A DNA stretch of 64,000 nt, taken from NCBI RefSeq assembly GCF_900107745.1, contig NZ_FNRO01000009.1, positions 147,230-211,229 on the forward strand, given 5' to 3'. The position numbers and the translations under genes were made by a program. A model generated the notes under the pieces. That model searched no databases, was not told the origin of the DNA, and saw nothing but the letters and a program-made list of their open reading frames with translations. Source of the DNA: Variovorax sp. YR216. Its GTDB lineage: Bacteria; Pseudomonadota; Gammaproteobacteria; Burkholderiales; Burkholderiaceae_C. Positions within the stretch are counted from its first letter, which is position 1. Each line of letters starts with the position of its first letter. Of the stretch, positions 1 through 7,955 are shown piece by piece.

Positions 1-1049
1 TCGCCGAGCGTGCGGCCGGTGACGGTGAGCGCCCCGGTGTCCAGCAGCGGCTCCAGCTGCTTCATCAACGCGCGCGCGCCTCCCGCGGCCTCGAAGGTCT
101 CGATGACGTGGTGGCCCACCGGGCGCACCGCCGCCAGCACGGGCACCTCGTGCGAGAAGCGCTCGAACATCCCGTAGACGTCGGCGCCGCAGCCTGCCTC
201 GGTCGCGACCGCCTGCAGGTGCTTGATGGAGTTCACCGAGCCGCCAACGCTCAGGATGGTCTTCACCGCGTTGGCGAAGGCGGCGGGCTTCAGGATGTCG
301 CGCGGCTTGAGGTCTTCCCAGACCATTTCCACGATGCGCTGCCCGGCGCGGCGGGCAGCGTCGAACATCGCTTCGCTGTTGGCAGCCACCGGCGTGGTGC
401 CGGGCAAGGCCATGCCCAGTGCCTCGCAGCAGATGTGCATCGAGTTCGCGGTGCCCATGCCCGAGCACACGCCTGGGCCGCGGATCGCGTTGCGGCTCAT
501 GCCGATGAGCCTGTCCATCGGCATGTGGCCCATCTGCGCGTGCATGGCGCCGACGAACACGTCCTCGATGTCCACATGCTCGCCCTCGTACTCGCCGCTG
601 GGCTGGTAGCCGCAGGCCAGCATCAGGGTCGGGACGTTGAGGCGGCCTGCGGCCATCATCTGGCCCGGCACCGTCTTGTCGCAAGAGGTGAGGCAGATCA
701 TGCCGTCGAGCTGCGCGCCCTCGACCGCCACCTCGATGTCGTTGGTCACCAGATCGCGCGTGGAAAGGATGTAGCCGCCGCGACCGCCCGCGCCGATGAC
801 GAAGTCGCTCGGCGCAGCGGTGCGGATCTCGAAAGGCACTGCGCCTGCTGCGCGGATCGCTTCCTTCACCACCGCGGCCACACCGTCGAGGTGGGCGAAG
901 CAGGCGGCGAGCGAAGACGAACTGTTGACGATGGCGATCTTGGGCTTTTCGCAGTCGTCCTCGGGAATGCCGAGCGCCTGCCATTGGGCGTTGCGCACGG
1001 CCCAGAGGTAGGAGCCTCGGGGAAAGTTGCTGCGCAGCTTGCGGGTCAT
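1..1049 (-). CDS. IlvD/Edd-family dehydratase, 3' part cut by window edge
   Basis: Reading the reverse strand from ATG at 1049 gives an unbroken frame of 349 codons that runs off the left edge, so the C-terminal part is missing. The frame carries family landmarks: TSCDKTVPGQMMAAGRLNVP, then GVCSGMGTANSMH, and the TVTGRTLGE-type stretch at the edge. The Cys residues in the first two motifs are those that hold the Fe-S cluster in dihydroxy-acid and sugar-acid dehydratases. The family dehydrates dihydroxy-acids or aldonic acids to 2-keto acids in the cytosol. The MarR gene diverges from it, and a palindrome at 1086-1116 lies 35-70 bp upstream. With catabolic neighbours and no ilv genes nearby, a sugar-acid or related catabolic role is more likely than branched-chain amino acid synthesis; this is inference. 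Confidence 0.9.
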   Translation of the reverse strand, partial: MTRKLRSNFPRGSYLWAVRNAQWQALGIPEDDCEKPKIAIVNSSSSLAACFAHLDGVAAVVKEAIRAAGAVPFEIRTAAPSDFVIGAGGRGGYILSTRDLVTNDIEVAVEGAQLDGMICLTSCDKTVPGQMMAAGRLNVPTLMLACGYQPSGEYEGEHVDIEDVFVGAMHAQMGHMPMDRLIGMSRNAIRGPGVCSGMGTANSMHICCEALGMALPGTTPVAANSEAMFDAARRAGQRIVEMVWEDLKPRDILKPAAFANAVKTILSVGGSVNSIKHLQAVATEAGCGADVYGMFERFSHEVPVLAAVRPVGHHVIETFEAAGGARALMKQLEPLLDTGALTVTGRTLG

Positions 1050-1083
1050 CTGTGGGATCCTGTCTTTAGTGAGCGAATTCATT

Positions 1084-1116
1084 TATATTGACATATCCAT
1101 AAATGAAATGTCAATA
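1084..1116. promoter_or_regulatory. Palindromic operator between the dehydratase and marR
   Basis: The arms TATTGACAT (1086-1094) and ATGTCAATA (1108-1116) are perfect inverted repeats separated by 13 bp in a locally AT-rich patch. Each arm contains a TTGACA hexamer, so a -35-like box faces each direction. The stretch 1084-1105 recurs with one mismatch at 7741-7762 upstream of the SDR gene. It is most simply the binding site of the adjacent MarR protein; that assignment is inferred. Confidence 0.65.
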
Positions 1117-1167
1117 CGAAGTTATGGCATGCTCGGGATGACGACCAGCAAATTGAGGAGGGTTTCG

Positions 1168-1776
1168 ATGGCAACCAACGCACGCACCGCGAGAACGAAG
1201 ACGAAGACACGGGCCGTGCCCGAGGCGCCGCCCCCACCCCGCGTGCGCAAGACCTCTGCCGGCTCCACGCCGAAGGCGACCGAACCCGCGCCGCCGCCAC
1301 GCGCGGCCGCGCGCCCGGCCGACGTGGCGGGCCAACAGGCGTCGGTAAACCGCTATCTGGCCGCGTACATCATGGGTGTCGCCAACCGGCTGGCCAACGG
1401 CGCGTCGAACTACTATCGACAGCACTTCAACCTCGGCATGTCCGAGTGGCGCGCGATGATGGCCGTGGGCGGCCGCGACGAGCTGATCGTGCGCGAGGTC
1501 GCCGAGATGGCCGACCTGGACTACGCCGCCGCGAGCAAGAGCGTGCGGGTGCTGGAAGAGCGCGGCTTCGTGAGCGTGGAGCAGACCCGCAGTCGTGGCC
1601 GCGCCGCCATCGTGCGCCTGACGCCGGCGGGCGCCAAAACCTACGTGAAGCTGCGGGATTCGGCGCAGGAGCGTCAGGACCGCCTGGTCGCCGAGTTTAC
1701 GCCGCAGGAGGTGGAGACCCTGTGGGCCCTGCTGCGCCGTGTCGAGCAGCAGGTGCCATCCATGAATGCGGAGTGA
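1168..1776 (+). CDS. MarR-family transcriptional regulator
   Basis: This 202-residue protein has a low-complexity basic/proline-rich N-terminal tail (about residues 1-50) followed by a MarR winged-helix core. The core includes NLGMSEWRAMMAVGGRDEL, then VREVAEMADLDYAAASKSV as the recognition-helix region, and a wing around GRAAIVRLTPAGA. The ATG at 1168 was chosen because GAGGAGG ends seven bases upstream; in-frame starts further upstream would run through the operator. MarR proteins bind palindromes as dimers and usually release DNA when a small aromatic or acidic ligand binds. It is divergent from the IlvD-type dehydratase and probably controls itself, that gene and the block starting at 7722, because the same operator-like sequence occurs at both places. 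The ligand is unknown. Confidence 0.92.
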   Translation: MATNARTARTKTKTRAVPEAPPPPRVRKTSAGSTPKATEPAPPPRAAARPADVAGQQASVNRYLAAYIMGVANRLANGASNYYRQHFNLGMSEWRAMMAVGGRDELIVREVAEMADLDYAAASKSVRVLEERGFVSVEQTRSRGRAAIVRLTPAGAKTYVKLRDSAQERQDRLVAEFTPQEVETLWALLRRVEQQVPSMNAE

Positions 1777-1787
1777 GTGAGCGGACC

Positions 1788-1810
1788 GTGAGGCCGCTAC
1801 GCAGCCTCAC
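1788..1810. terminator. Hairpin between convergent genes
   Basis: GTGAGGC (1788-1794) and GCCTCAC (1804-1810) form a 7-bp stem with a 9-nt loop between the convergent marR and ABC ATPase genes. It reaches into the ATPase stop codon. No T tract follows on either strand, so factor-independent termination is uncertain. Confidence 0.35.
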
Positions 1811-2613
1811 GCATTCGTAGCGCGCCCCTTCGCCGCCTGGATGCCGCTGTACACGCGGGTGCGCAGCGCGGCGAACTCCGGTTCGACGCGGGTCTGTGCT
1901 TGCGTCCGGGGGGAGGGAATGTCGACCGGTACGTCGTCCATCACGCGCGTTGGCGACGACGACAGCACCAGCACCCGCTGGCCGAGATACACCGCCTCGT
2001 CGATGTCGTGCGTGACGAAGATCACCGTCAGGTCCAGCTCGGTCCACAGGCGAAGCATCAGGTCTTCGAGGTCTGCGCGTGTCTGTGCGTCCACGGCAGC
2101 AAAGGGCTCGTCGAGCACCATCACCTTCGGCTGGTAGGCCACGGCGCGTGCGATCGCGACGCGCTGCTGCATGCCGCCGGAAAGCTGCCAGGGGTACGAA
2201 TCCGCAGCGTGCGAAAGCGCCACGGCTTCCAGTGCCGTATCGACCATGCGCCGGCGTTCGTCCTTCGGCACGCCGCGCTCGCGCAGGGGCAACTCCACGT
2301 TCTCGCGCACCGTCTTCCACGGAAAGAGGCTACGCCCGTATTCCTGAAAAACGATCGCCATCTCTTCCGGCGGTGTGGTCACCGGACGGCCATTGATGCG
2401 CACCGTCCCGCGCGTTGGCGCCAGCAAGCCGGCCAGGCACTTGAGCAGCGTCGTCTTGCCCGCGCCCGACGGGCCGACGATGCAGGTGAAGTCGCCGGGG
2501 CGCACTTCGAAGTTGAGGTCGCCGATCGCTTCGACCCGGCGCTCCCTCGACTCATAGACCTTGTTCAGGTGTTCGACGGATACCACCGCCATCGTTTGTG
2601 TCGTCACGTTCAA
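1807..2613 (-). CDS. ABC transporter ATPase (nitrate/sulfonate/taurine type)
   Basis: This 268-residue ATPase has the Walker A motif GPSGAGKTTLL, the Q-loop region EMAIVFQEYGRSLFPWKT, the signature LSGGMQQRVAIARA and Walker B VMVLDEPFAAVDA followed by the H-loop FVTHDIDEA. Sequence and length match the SsuB/TauB/NrtD class that energises NMT1-type importers. It overlaps the downstream end of the permease frame by 4 bp (2610-2613) and belongs to a four-gene transporter block (substrate-binding protein, two permeases, ATPase). A TauD-like dioxygenase lies upstream, which suggests uptake of a sulfonate, taurine-like or aromatic acid; the exact substrate cannot be read from the sequence. Confidence 0.93.
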   Translation of the reverse strand: MNVTTQTMAVVSVEHLNKVYESRERRVEAIGDLNFEVRPGDFTCIVGPSGAGKTTLLKCLAGLLAPTRGTVRINGRPVTTPPEEMAIVFQEYGRSLFPWKTVRENVELPLRERGVPKDERRRMVDTALEAVALSHAADSYPWQLSGGMQQRVAIARAVAYQPKVMVLDEPFAAVDAQTRADLEDLMLRLWTELDLTVIFVTHDIDEAVYLGQRVLVLSSSPTRVMDDVPVDIPSPRTQAQTRVEPEFAALRTRVYSGIQAAKGRATNA

Positions 2614-3389
2614 TTCCGCCTTTCAAGGTCACGCATGCCCACATACCACTTGAGTGCCCAGCGCTCGAACAGCCGGAAGACGACCGACAGCGCGAAGCCG
2701 AACAGTCCCAGCATCAGCACGCCGCTCCACATCTGCGGGATCTCGTAGCTGCGCTGGAAATAGATGATCGCGGAGCCCAGTCCGTCGAGGGCCGCGAACA
2801 TTTCGCTGATCACCATCAGCACGATGCCGATGGACAGCCCGAGCCGCATGCCCACGATGATCTGGGGCGACGCGCTGGGCAGGATGAAATGCCGCAGCCG
2901 CGCCAACCCCCGGATCTGGTAGGTACGGCAGGTTTCGTCCAGCACCGGGTCGATCGACTTCACGCCTTCGACCGTGTTCAACAGGATGGGCCAGATCGCG
3001 CCGGCCACGATGACCGTGATCTTCATTCCATCGCCAAACCCCATGCTCACGATCAGCAGCGGGATCATCGCGACCGGCGGCACCGCGCGAAAGAACTCGA
3101 GCACCGGCTCGACGGCGCGGCGCAGCGGCCGGTAGATGCCGACCGGGATGCCCAGCGCGATCCCTAGCAGGCAGGCCAGCAGGTAGCCCGCCATCAGTCG
3201 CTGAAAGCTGGGAATCACATCGGCGACGAATCGGGGACCGAGCCAGAGCGCACCGAACTGATGCAGCACCGCTGACAGCGAAGGGAAGTAGAAATTCGTC
3301 GAGTTGGCGCTGAACACGTACAGCAGCGCGAACAGCAGGACAGGCAGCGCCAGTTCGACCCACAACTTCTTGAGCGCGGTGTGCGTCAT
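2610..3389 (-). CDS. ABC transporter permease (SsuC/TauC-like)
   Basis: The 259-residue integral membrane protein has about six hydrophobic segments and a BPD-type cytoplasmic loop around EFFRAVPPVAMIPLLIVSMG and LRHFILPSASPQIIVGMRLG, the region that contacts the ATPase. It overlaps both neighbours by 4 bp, which points to translational coupling. With the next gene it makes a pair of non-identical permeases, so the importer is probably heterodimeric in the membrane, whereas most Ssu/Tau systems use one permease gene. Confidence 0.92.
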   Translation of the reverse strand: MTHTALKKLWVELALPVLLFALLYVFSANSTNFYFPSLSAVLHQFGALWLGPRFVADVIPSFQRLMAGYLLACLLGIALGIPVGIYRPLRRAVEPVLEFFRAVPPVAMIPLLIVSMGFGDGMKITVIVAGAIWPILLNTVEGVKSIDPVLDETCRTYQIRGLARLRHFILPSASPQIIVGMRLGLSIGIVLMVISEMFAALDGLGSAIIYFQRSYEIPQMWSGVLMLGLFGFALSVVFRLFERWALKWYVGMRDLERRN

Positions 3390-4222
3390 CGTTCGCCTCC
3401 GGCATTGCGCACGCTGGGGTGCCAGCGCAGCAGCCGCCGCTCCAGCAGCCGCGCGGCCAGATTGATCGCCACGCCCATCAGCCCGGCCACGAGCACCAGC
3501 GCGTAGGCTTCCGGCGTCGCGTTCGAACTCTGTGCCACGACGATGCCCCGGCCGATGCCGTGGCTGCCGATGACCATCTCGGCGGTCACGGCCAGCACGA
3601 GCGCCATTGCCGCTGCGAGTCGCACGCCGGTGAAAAGAAAAGGCAGCAGTGTCGGCCAGGCGACGTGCCGCAGGAAACCCAGGCGGCTGAAGCGGAAAGT
3701 GCGCGCCGTGTCGCGAGCCACCGCATCCATGTCATTCAGGCCGTAGAGCATCTGCAGCAACACCTGCCAGAAGGCCGCGTAGGTGATCAGCACCACGCCC
3801 GACTGGTAGCGCGAGCCGAACACCAGGATCACGCCCGGAATGAGCGCCACCGATGGAATCGGCCGCAGGAATTCGATGGTCGAATGGGTGTATCTGCGCG
3901 CGCCCGGTGTCAACCCGATGGCGAGCCCGGCCACCACGCCGGCCACGGTGGCGAGCGCCAGGCCGAGCGCCCAGGTCCGTACGGTGCTCACGGCGTATCC
4001 CCAGAACTCGGGCGTTGCCATCAGTTCGCCCAGCTTGGCCACCACCACCGACAGCGGTGGAAAGAAGTTCGCCTGGACAAGCCCCGCGCGCGGCGCGGCC
4101 TCCCACAGCACGGCCAATGCAAGCAGCCCGGACAGGCTGACCAGCGTTCGCCGGACTACGGCGCCGTCCAGCCGCAAGGCGGTTGCCGGCGCGCGGCCCG
4201 CGTATCCATTGCTGGCCGTCAT
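3386..4222 (-). CDS. ABC transporter permease (SsuC/TauC-like), second subunit
   Basis: This 278-residue membrane protein starts with a short hydrophilic N-terminus and a strong first membrane segment (SLSGLLALAVLWEAAP). Its coupling loop reads IEFLRPIPSVALIPGVILVF and FLRHVAWPTLLPFLFTGVRL, the usual EAA-like arrangement of binding-protein-dependent permeases. It lies three bases after the substrate-binding protein gene and overlaps the next permease gene by 4 bp. It is distinct in sequence from that permease, so the two are old paralogues rather than a recent duplication. Confidence 0.92.
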   Translation of the reverse strand: MTASNGYAGRAPATALRLDGAVVRRTLVSLSGLLALAVLWEAAPRAGLVQANFFPPLSVVVAKLGELMATPEFWGYAVSTVRTWALGLALATVAGVVAGLAIGLTPGARRYTHSTIEFLRPIPSVALIPGVILVFGSRYQSGVVLITYAAFWQVLLQMLYGLNDMDAVARDTARTFRFSRLGFLRHVAWPTLLPFLFTGVRLAAAMALVLAVTAEMVIGSHGIGRGIVVAQSSNATPEAYALVLVAGLMGVAINLAARLLERRLLRWHPSVRNAGGER

Positions 4223-4225
4223 GGC

Positions 4226-5203
4226 TTACTTCTCCGGCGTCCAGACCACCTCGTCGTACAAGGCGGGCTTGGCGAGCATGCCGAACTCGCGACCGGTCTT
4301 GGAGAACATCTCCACCGCATCGCGCGGGATCGCGGTCAGGTACGTCGGAAGGATCAGCTTGGCCGCCACGTCCGGCCCCAGCTTCGTGAACTTGGGCAAT
4401 TGCTTGCGCACCTCGTCGGGGTTCTTCTGCGCGTACTCCAGCGACTCGTTGATCGCCGCGCGCAACTTGAGGAAAAGCTCCGGGTTGGCCTTGAGCTGCT
4501 GCTCGCTGGTGAAATAGGCCGAGGTCAGCATGCTCTTGCTCGACATCGACTGGTAGGGCGAGCTGATCGGCGGGAAGCCGGCGGCGATGGCAGCCGTGCC
4601 GAAGGGCTCGGCACCGACCATGGCGTCGGTCTTGCCGGACTGCAGCGCGGCCAGCGCCTCGGCGAAGCCCAGTTCGATGAAGCGCACCTTCGACGGGTCG
4701 CCGCCATCGGCCTTGACGGCTGCCTTGCCGAGCATCTGCAGCAGGCCGTTCAACGCGTTGACGCTGACCGTCTTTCCCTCCAGGTCCCTGGCCGACTTGA
4801 TGCCGCTCTTCGGGCCGGCGTGGATCATGGTCACGTCGGCGCCGCTGACGCCGGTGGAGCTCGAGCCGGCTGCGATGATCTTCAGCGGCAGGCCCTTGTC
4901 GCGCGCCTGCAGGATGTTCACCAGCGCCGTGAAGGCGAAGTGGTATTCGCCGCTCATGACGGCAGGAACGCCGCCCGTGGAGGCGACATTGGTCTTGAGC
5001 TTCAGACCGTGCTTCCTGAAGATGCCGGCTTCCTCGCCGAGGTAGAGCGCCGCCACGTCGGTCACCGGGACGAAGCCGGCGTTGACGGTGACGAGGGTGG
5101 ATTCAGGCTGGGCGAACGCGGTGGCGCCTCCAAGCAGTCCGGCGGCGACGACCGCCGCGGCGAAGGCGCCGCTGAAGGTCCGGCGAAAGAAGTTGGGCTT
5201 CAA
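4226..5203 (-). CDS. ABC transporter substrate-binding protein (NMT1/SsuA-like)
   Basis: The 325-residue protein begins with a typical Sec signal peptide (KPNFFRR then a long Ala-rich hydrophobic run ending TAFAQ). It continues as an NMT1/SsuA-type periplasmic receptor: LYLGEEAGIFRKHGLKLKT near the N-terminus and a hinge-domain segment VSVNALNGLLQMLGKAAVKA. The frame stays open upstream, but AAGGAG lies just before a TTG at 5203 that begins the signal peptide, so this rare start is preferred. It is the first gene of the importer and presumably delivers its ligand to the two permeases downstream. Organic sulfonates or aromatic acids are plausible ligands; this rests on family and context only. 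Confidence 0.9.
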   Translation of the reverse strand: MKPNFFRRTFSGAFAAAVVAAGLLGGATAFAQPESTLVTVNAGFVPVTDVAALYLGEEAGIFRKHGLKLKTNVASTGGVPAVMSGEYHFAFTALVNILQARDKGLPLKIIAAGSSSTGVSGADVTMIHAGPKSGIKSARDLEGKTVSVNALNGLLQMLGKAAVKADGGDPSKVRFIELGFAEALAALQSGKTDAMVGAEPFGTAAIAAGFPPISSPYQSMSSKSMLTSAYFTSEQQLKANPELFLKLRAAINESLEYAQKNPDEVRKQLPKFTKLGPDVAAKLILPTYLTAIPRDAVEMFSKTGREFGMLAKPALYDEVVWTPEK

Positions 5204-5235
5204 GTGTGTCTCCTTGGTTGGTGGGGAATACGGGG

Positions 5236-6120
5236 TCAGGCCGGACGCGGTCCGGCGATCGTGGTGCGGGTCATGTAGCGCGCGCGACCGATGTAGTCGG
5301 GAATCGCCTTGTGCATCGCGCAGCGGTTGTCCCAGATCAGCACCTGGTCCTTGCGCCAGCGGACGCGGCAGGTGTGCTCGAAGCGCGCGCAATGGTCGTA
5401 GAGAAACCGCAGCAGGGGCTGGCTCTCGGCCTCGGTCATGCCCTCGAAACGTTGCACGTACACCGGGTTCACGTAAAGGTGGCGGCGGCCCGAGCCAGGG
5501 TGCGTGCACACCAAGGGGTGGACGGTTTCGCGGTCGCCCGCCTCGATGTCGAGGTCGACGCGTGCGTTGTTGGCGCTGAACTTGCGCTTCTGCGCGTGGT
5601 AGGCGCTGCCGTAGATGCGGGTGGCGCTATGCACCGCCTTGAGGGTGTCGAGTACGGTGCGCAGGGCGGGCGACAGCGTCTCGTAGGCCGCGTACATGTT
5701 GAGGAAGCCGGTGTCGCCGCCGAACTCCGGCACCGTGACCGCGCGCATGACCACGGCCGCGGGCGGTTGTTCGAAGTAGGTGCTGTCGGCATGCCAGCTT
5801 TCGCCGATCACGCGGCCGGTGTCGTCGGCATCGCGCTTGATCAGATGAATCATGTCGTAGCCCTCGGCCTTGTGCAGCTGAGGGATGTCCATCAGGCTGC
5901 CGAAGCGTTCGCTGAAGGCCAGATGCTGGTCGTGCGAAATCGGCTGGTCGGGGAAGTAGATGACCAGGTAGTCATGGAAAGCCTGGAGGATTTCGCGCCA
6001 GGTATCGTCGTCCAGCCGTCGCGTCAGGTCCACGCCGTGGATCTCGGCGCCGATGGTGCTGTTCAGCGGGCGCACTTCGATGCGCTTGAACTTCAGCGGG
6101 TTGTCGTAGATGGCGGTCAC
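5236..6120 (-). CDS. TauD/TfdA-family Fe(II)/2-oxoglutarate dioxygenase
   Basis: This 294-residue enzyme shows the facial-triad motif WHADST (HxD) in its first half, the distal His in DNRCAMHKA and the 2-oxoglutarate-binding Arg in RARYMTRTT near the C-terminus. The N-terminal RPLNSTIGAEIHGVDLTR matches TauD-like enzymes, which hydroxylate next to a sulfonate, ether or amine and release sulfite or a similar leaving group. The start is GTG at 6120, preceded by AAGGAAA; upstream in-frame codons give an Arg-rich stretch that is probably untranslated. Its place between an ABC importer and a hydrolase/dehydrogenase pair fits a catabolic role. Whether the substrate is taurine, a phenoxyacid or something else is open. 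Confidence 0.92.
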   Translation of the reverse strand: MTAIYDNPLKFKRIEVRPLNSTIGAEIHGVDLTRRLDDDTWREILQAFHDYLVIYFPDQPISHDQHLAFSERFGSLMDIPQLHKAEGYDMIHLIKRDADDTGRVIGESWHADSTYFEQPPAAVVMRAVTVPEFGGDTGFLNMYAAYETLSPALRTVLDTLKAVHSATRIYGSAYHAQKRKFSANNARVDLDIEAGDRETVHPLVCTHPGSGRRHLYVNPVYVQRFEGMTEAESQPLLRFLYDHCARFEHTCRVRWRKDQVLIWDNRCAMHKAIPDYIGRARYMTRTTIAGPRPA

Positions 6121-6218
6121 GTGAGGATTTCCTTGTCTTTCGAAGTCGCCCGGGTGAGCGTCGCCAGCGCGCCGGCCCATCCGGCGCGTCGGTGCTGCGT
6201 TCTCCCGGCGGGTGGTAC

Positions 6219-6890
6219 TCAGCCCATGTGGGTCAGAAGCCAATCCATGGAGCGCTCCCAGGCCAACCCGGCGGATGCCGGCTCGAAGGCGGCGCGTTCG
6301 TCGCAGTTGAAGCCATGCCCGGCGGCGTACACGTGCAACTCGCATTCGGGGCGCTGTGCGCGGATGCGCTCGACGCTCTCCATGGGTATCGTGTGGTCAT
6401 TCGCGCCGTAGTGCAGCAGCGTCGGACTGTGCGGCGGTGTCTCCAGATGCTGGGCGATCTGGCCGCCGTAGTAGCCGACCACGGCGGCGATGCCGGTTGC
6501 GCGCTGCGCTGCCATGTAGCCGACCGACGCACCGAGGCAGAAGCCCATCACGGCCACCGGCACGTTGCGCCGCCGCGCCTCGGCCACGGTGGCGAGCGTG
6601 TCGGTCACCATGCCGTCCCAGTCCAGGCGAGGCAGGAAGCGCAATGCGTTGGCGACTTCCTCGGGGCCGTACCCGCAGGCGAAGCCGCGCTCCAGCCGGT
6701 CGAAGAGCGCGGGTGCGTAGGCGTCGTAACCAGCCGCAGCAAGCCGCTTGCACAGTGACTGGATGTGATGGTTGACGCCGAATATCTCCTGCAGCACCAC
6801 GACCGCACCGCGCGGAGCGCCACTCGCAAGCACGCGCCAGCACTGGAGGCTGTGGGCATCGCTGCTGTGGATGTCGATGAAGGATCCCAT
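6219..6890 (-). CDS. Dienelactone hydrolase-family protein
   Basis: This 223-residue alpha/beta hydrolase has the nucleophile elbow GFCLGAS with the Cys typical of dienelactone hydrolases instead of Ser, an Asp in GANDHTIP and a His in AGHGFNCDE, so the catalytic triad is complete. The length is normal for the family. Dienelactone hydrolases open lactones formed in chloroaromatic and other ring-cleavage pathways. It sits 13 bp after the SDR gene and about 100 bp before the dioxygenase, on the same strand, so it is probably cotranscribed. A broader carboxylesterase role is possible. Confidence 0.9.
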   Translation of the reverse strand: MGSFIDIHSSDAHSLQCWRVLASGAPRGAVVVLQEIFGVNHHIQSLCKRLAAAGYDAYAPALFDRLERGFACGYGPEEVANALRFLPRLDWDGMVTDTLATVAEARRRNVPVAVMGFCLGASVGYMAAQRATGIAAVVGYYGGQIAQHLETPPHSPTLLHYGANDHTIPMESVERIRAQRPECELHVYAAGHGFNCDERAAFEPASAGLAWERSMDWLLTHMG

Positions 6891-6903
6891 CCGTGGCTCC
6901 CCT

Positions 6904-7722
6904 TCAGTCCGCAGGCCCGAGCGTGGCGCCGCCGTCGACGATGATCTGCTGGCCCGTCACCAGGCTGGAGGCGTCCGACGCCAGGAACAGCGCCGCGCCG
7001 TGCAAGTCCGACGGATTGCACACTCGATGCATCGGGGCAGCACGCTCGAACGGTGCGCGCGCCGCATCGTCGCGCAGGCGACCGCCGCCGATGTTCGTGA
7101 TCACCGGGCCGGGTGCGATGGCGTTGACCAGGATGCCGAATTTCGCCAGCTCATGGGCGTACTGACGCACCATGTAGCCCACTGCGGCCTTCGAGGTGGC
7201 GTAGATCGAGCTGACCAGCGTCTCGGTCTTGGAGGCTGAGATCGAACTGGTCACGATGATCCGGCCGCCGCCCTGCATCTTGAGCTGAGGCACCACGATC
7301 TGCAGTGTGTTGAAGACCGAGGTGGCGTTAGTGGCCATCACCCGCTCCCAGACATCCAGCGACAGGTTTTCGACCGCACCTGCCGGATTGCGCTCGCCGC
7401 TACCTGTCAGGAAGCCCGGGCCGCCGCTGATGCCCGCATTGACGAACACCACGTCCATCCGGCCATGACGCGCGATCGCGCTGTCGAAAGCTCGGCGAAG
7501 GGATTCGGGACGCGTGACGTCCGCCACCTCGCCATGGACCTCGCCGCCGTCACGGCGAAGGGCATCGACCGCGTGATCCAGCGCCTGCGCGTCCAGGTCG
7601 ATGAGATGCACTCTGGCGCCATTGGCGGCCATCGCTTCGGCATAGGCGAAGCCGATACCGCTTGCCGCGCCGGTGATTGCGACGACACGCCCGGTGACGT
7701 CGAACAACTTTTTGATTGTCAT
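6904..7722 (-). CDS. Short-chain dehydrogenase/reductase
   Basis: This 272-residue SDR has the cofactor motif TGAASGIGFAYAEA near the N-terminus, an NAG motif (FVNAGISGG), the catalytic Ser region VTSSISAS and the YATSK active-site motif. An Asp at the end of strand 2 (LIDLDAQ) suggests NAD(H) rather than NADP(H). It is the first gene of the reverse-strand block that continues with the hydrolase, dioxygenase and importer. Its ATG is preceded by only a weak Shine-Dalgarno, but 15-40 bp upstream lies the operator-like sequence shared with marR, so MarR probably controls this block. The alcohol or ketone substrate is not evident. Confidence 0.92.
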   Translation of the reverse strand: MTIKKLFDVTGRVVAITGAASGIGFAYAEAMAANGARVHLIDLDAQALDHAVDALRRDGGEVHGEVADVTRPESLRRAFDSAIARHGRMDVVFVNAGISGGPGFLTGSGERNPAGAVENLSLDVWERVMATNATSVFNTLQIVVPQLKMQGGGRIIVTSSISASKTETLVSSIYATSKAAVGYMVRQYAHELAKFGILVNAIAPGPVITNIGGGRLRDDAARAPFERAAPMHRVCNPSDLHGAALFLASDASSLVTGQQIIVDGGATLGPAD

Positions 7723-7737
7723 ATCTTAATTGTGTGA

Positions 7738-7762
7738 TGACATTTATGGAGATGTCAATATA
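7738..7762. promoter_or_regulatory. Second MarR-type operator, upstream of the SDR block
   Basis: CATTTATGGAGATGTCAATA (7741-7760) continues with TA and matches the reverse complement of 1084-1105 at 21 of 22 positions. A TGACAT (7738-7743)/ATGTCA (7752-7757) dyad is present. On the reverse strand, a TTGACA at 7758-7753 could act as a -35 box with a weak CACAAT -10 at 7734-7729. The element keeps the same orientation towards the SDR gene as its twin has towards marR. Confidence 0.6.
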
Positions 7763-7955
7763 AGGATGACCCTAGGCAGGCTCGACGGCCGGCATTCAGC
7801 GCCTCGGCAGAGCACGGTGATGCCGAGACCGATCTGCTGCAACGTGAAGCTGAATGCCCTGACGTCCTGAGTGCTGACTGTCCAGGGAGCGCACCCTGTG
7901 GTGTTCTGCGCTACGCTTTGCCCGCGGCCATCCCTGCCGCAGTGTGGAGCGAGCC
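7763..7955. other. Intergenic stretch without a recognised gene
   Basis: About 190 bp between the SDR operator and the DUF2652 gene. No convincing frame, hairpin with T tract or RNA gene is visible; it presumably holds the promoter of the forward-strand DUF2652 gene. Confidence 0.5.

Noticed and set aside
1027..1167. Longer MarR start upstream of 1168
   Set aside because: It would translate through the palindrome and part of the divergent dehydratase gene; 1168 has a strong Shine-Dalgarno.
3419..5278. A 619-codon open frame on the forward strand
   Set aside because: It runs antisense over the permease and binding-protein genes, is rich in Arg/His/Gln with no domain, and is a by-product of high GC content.
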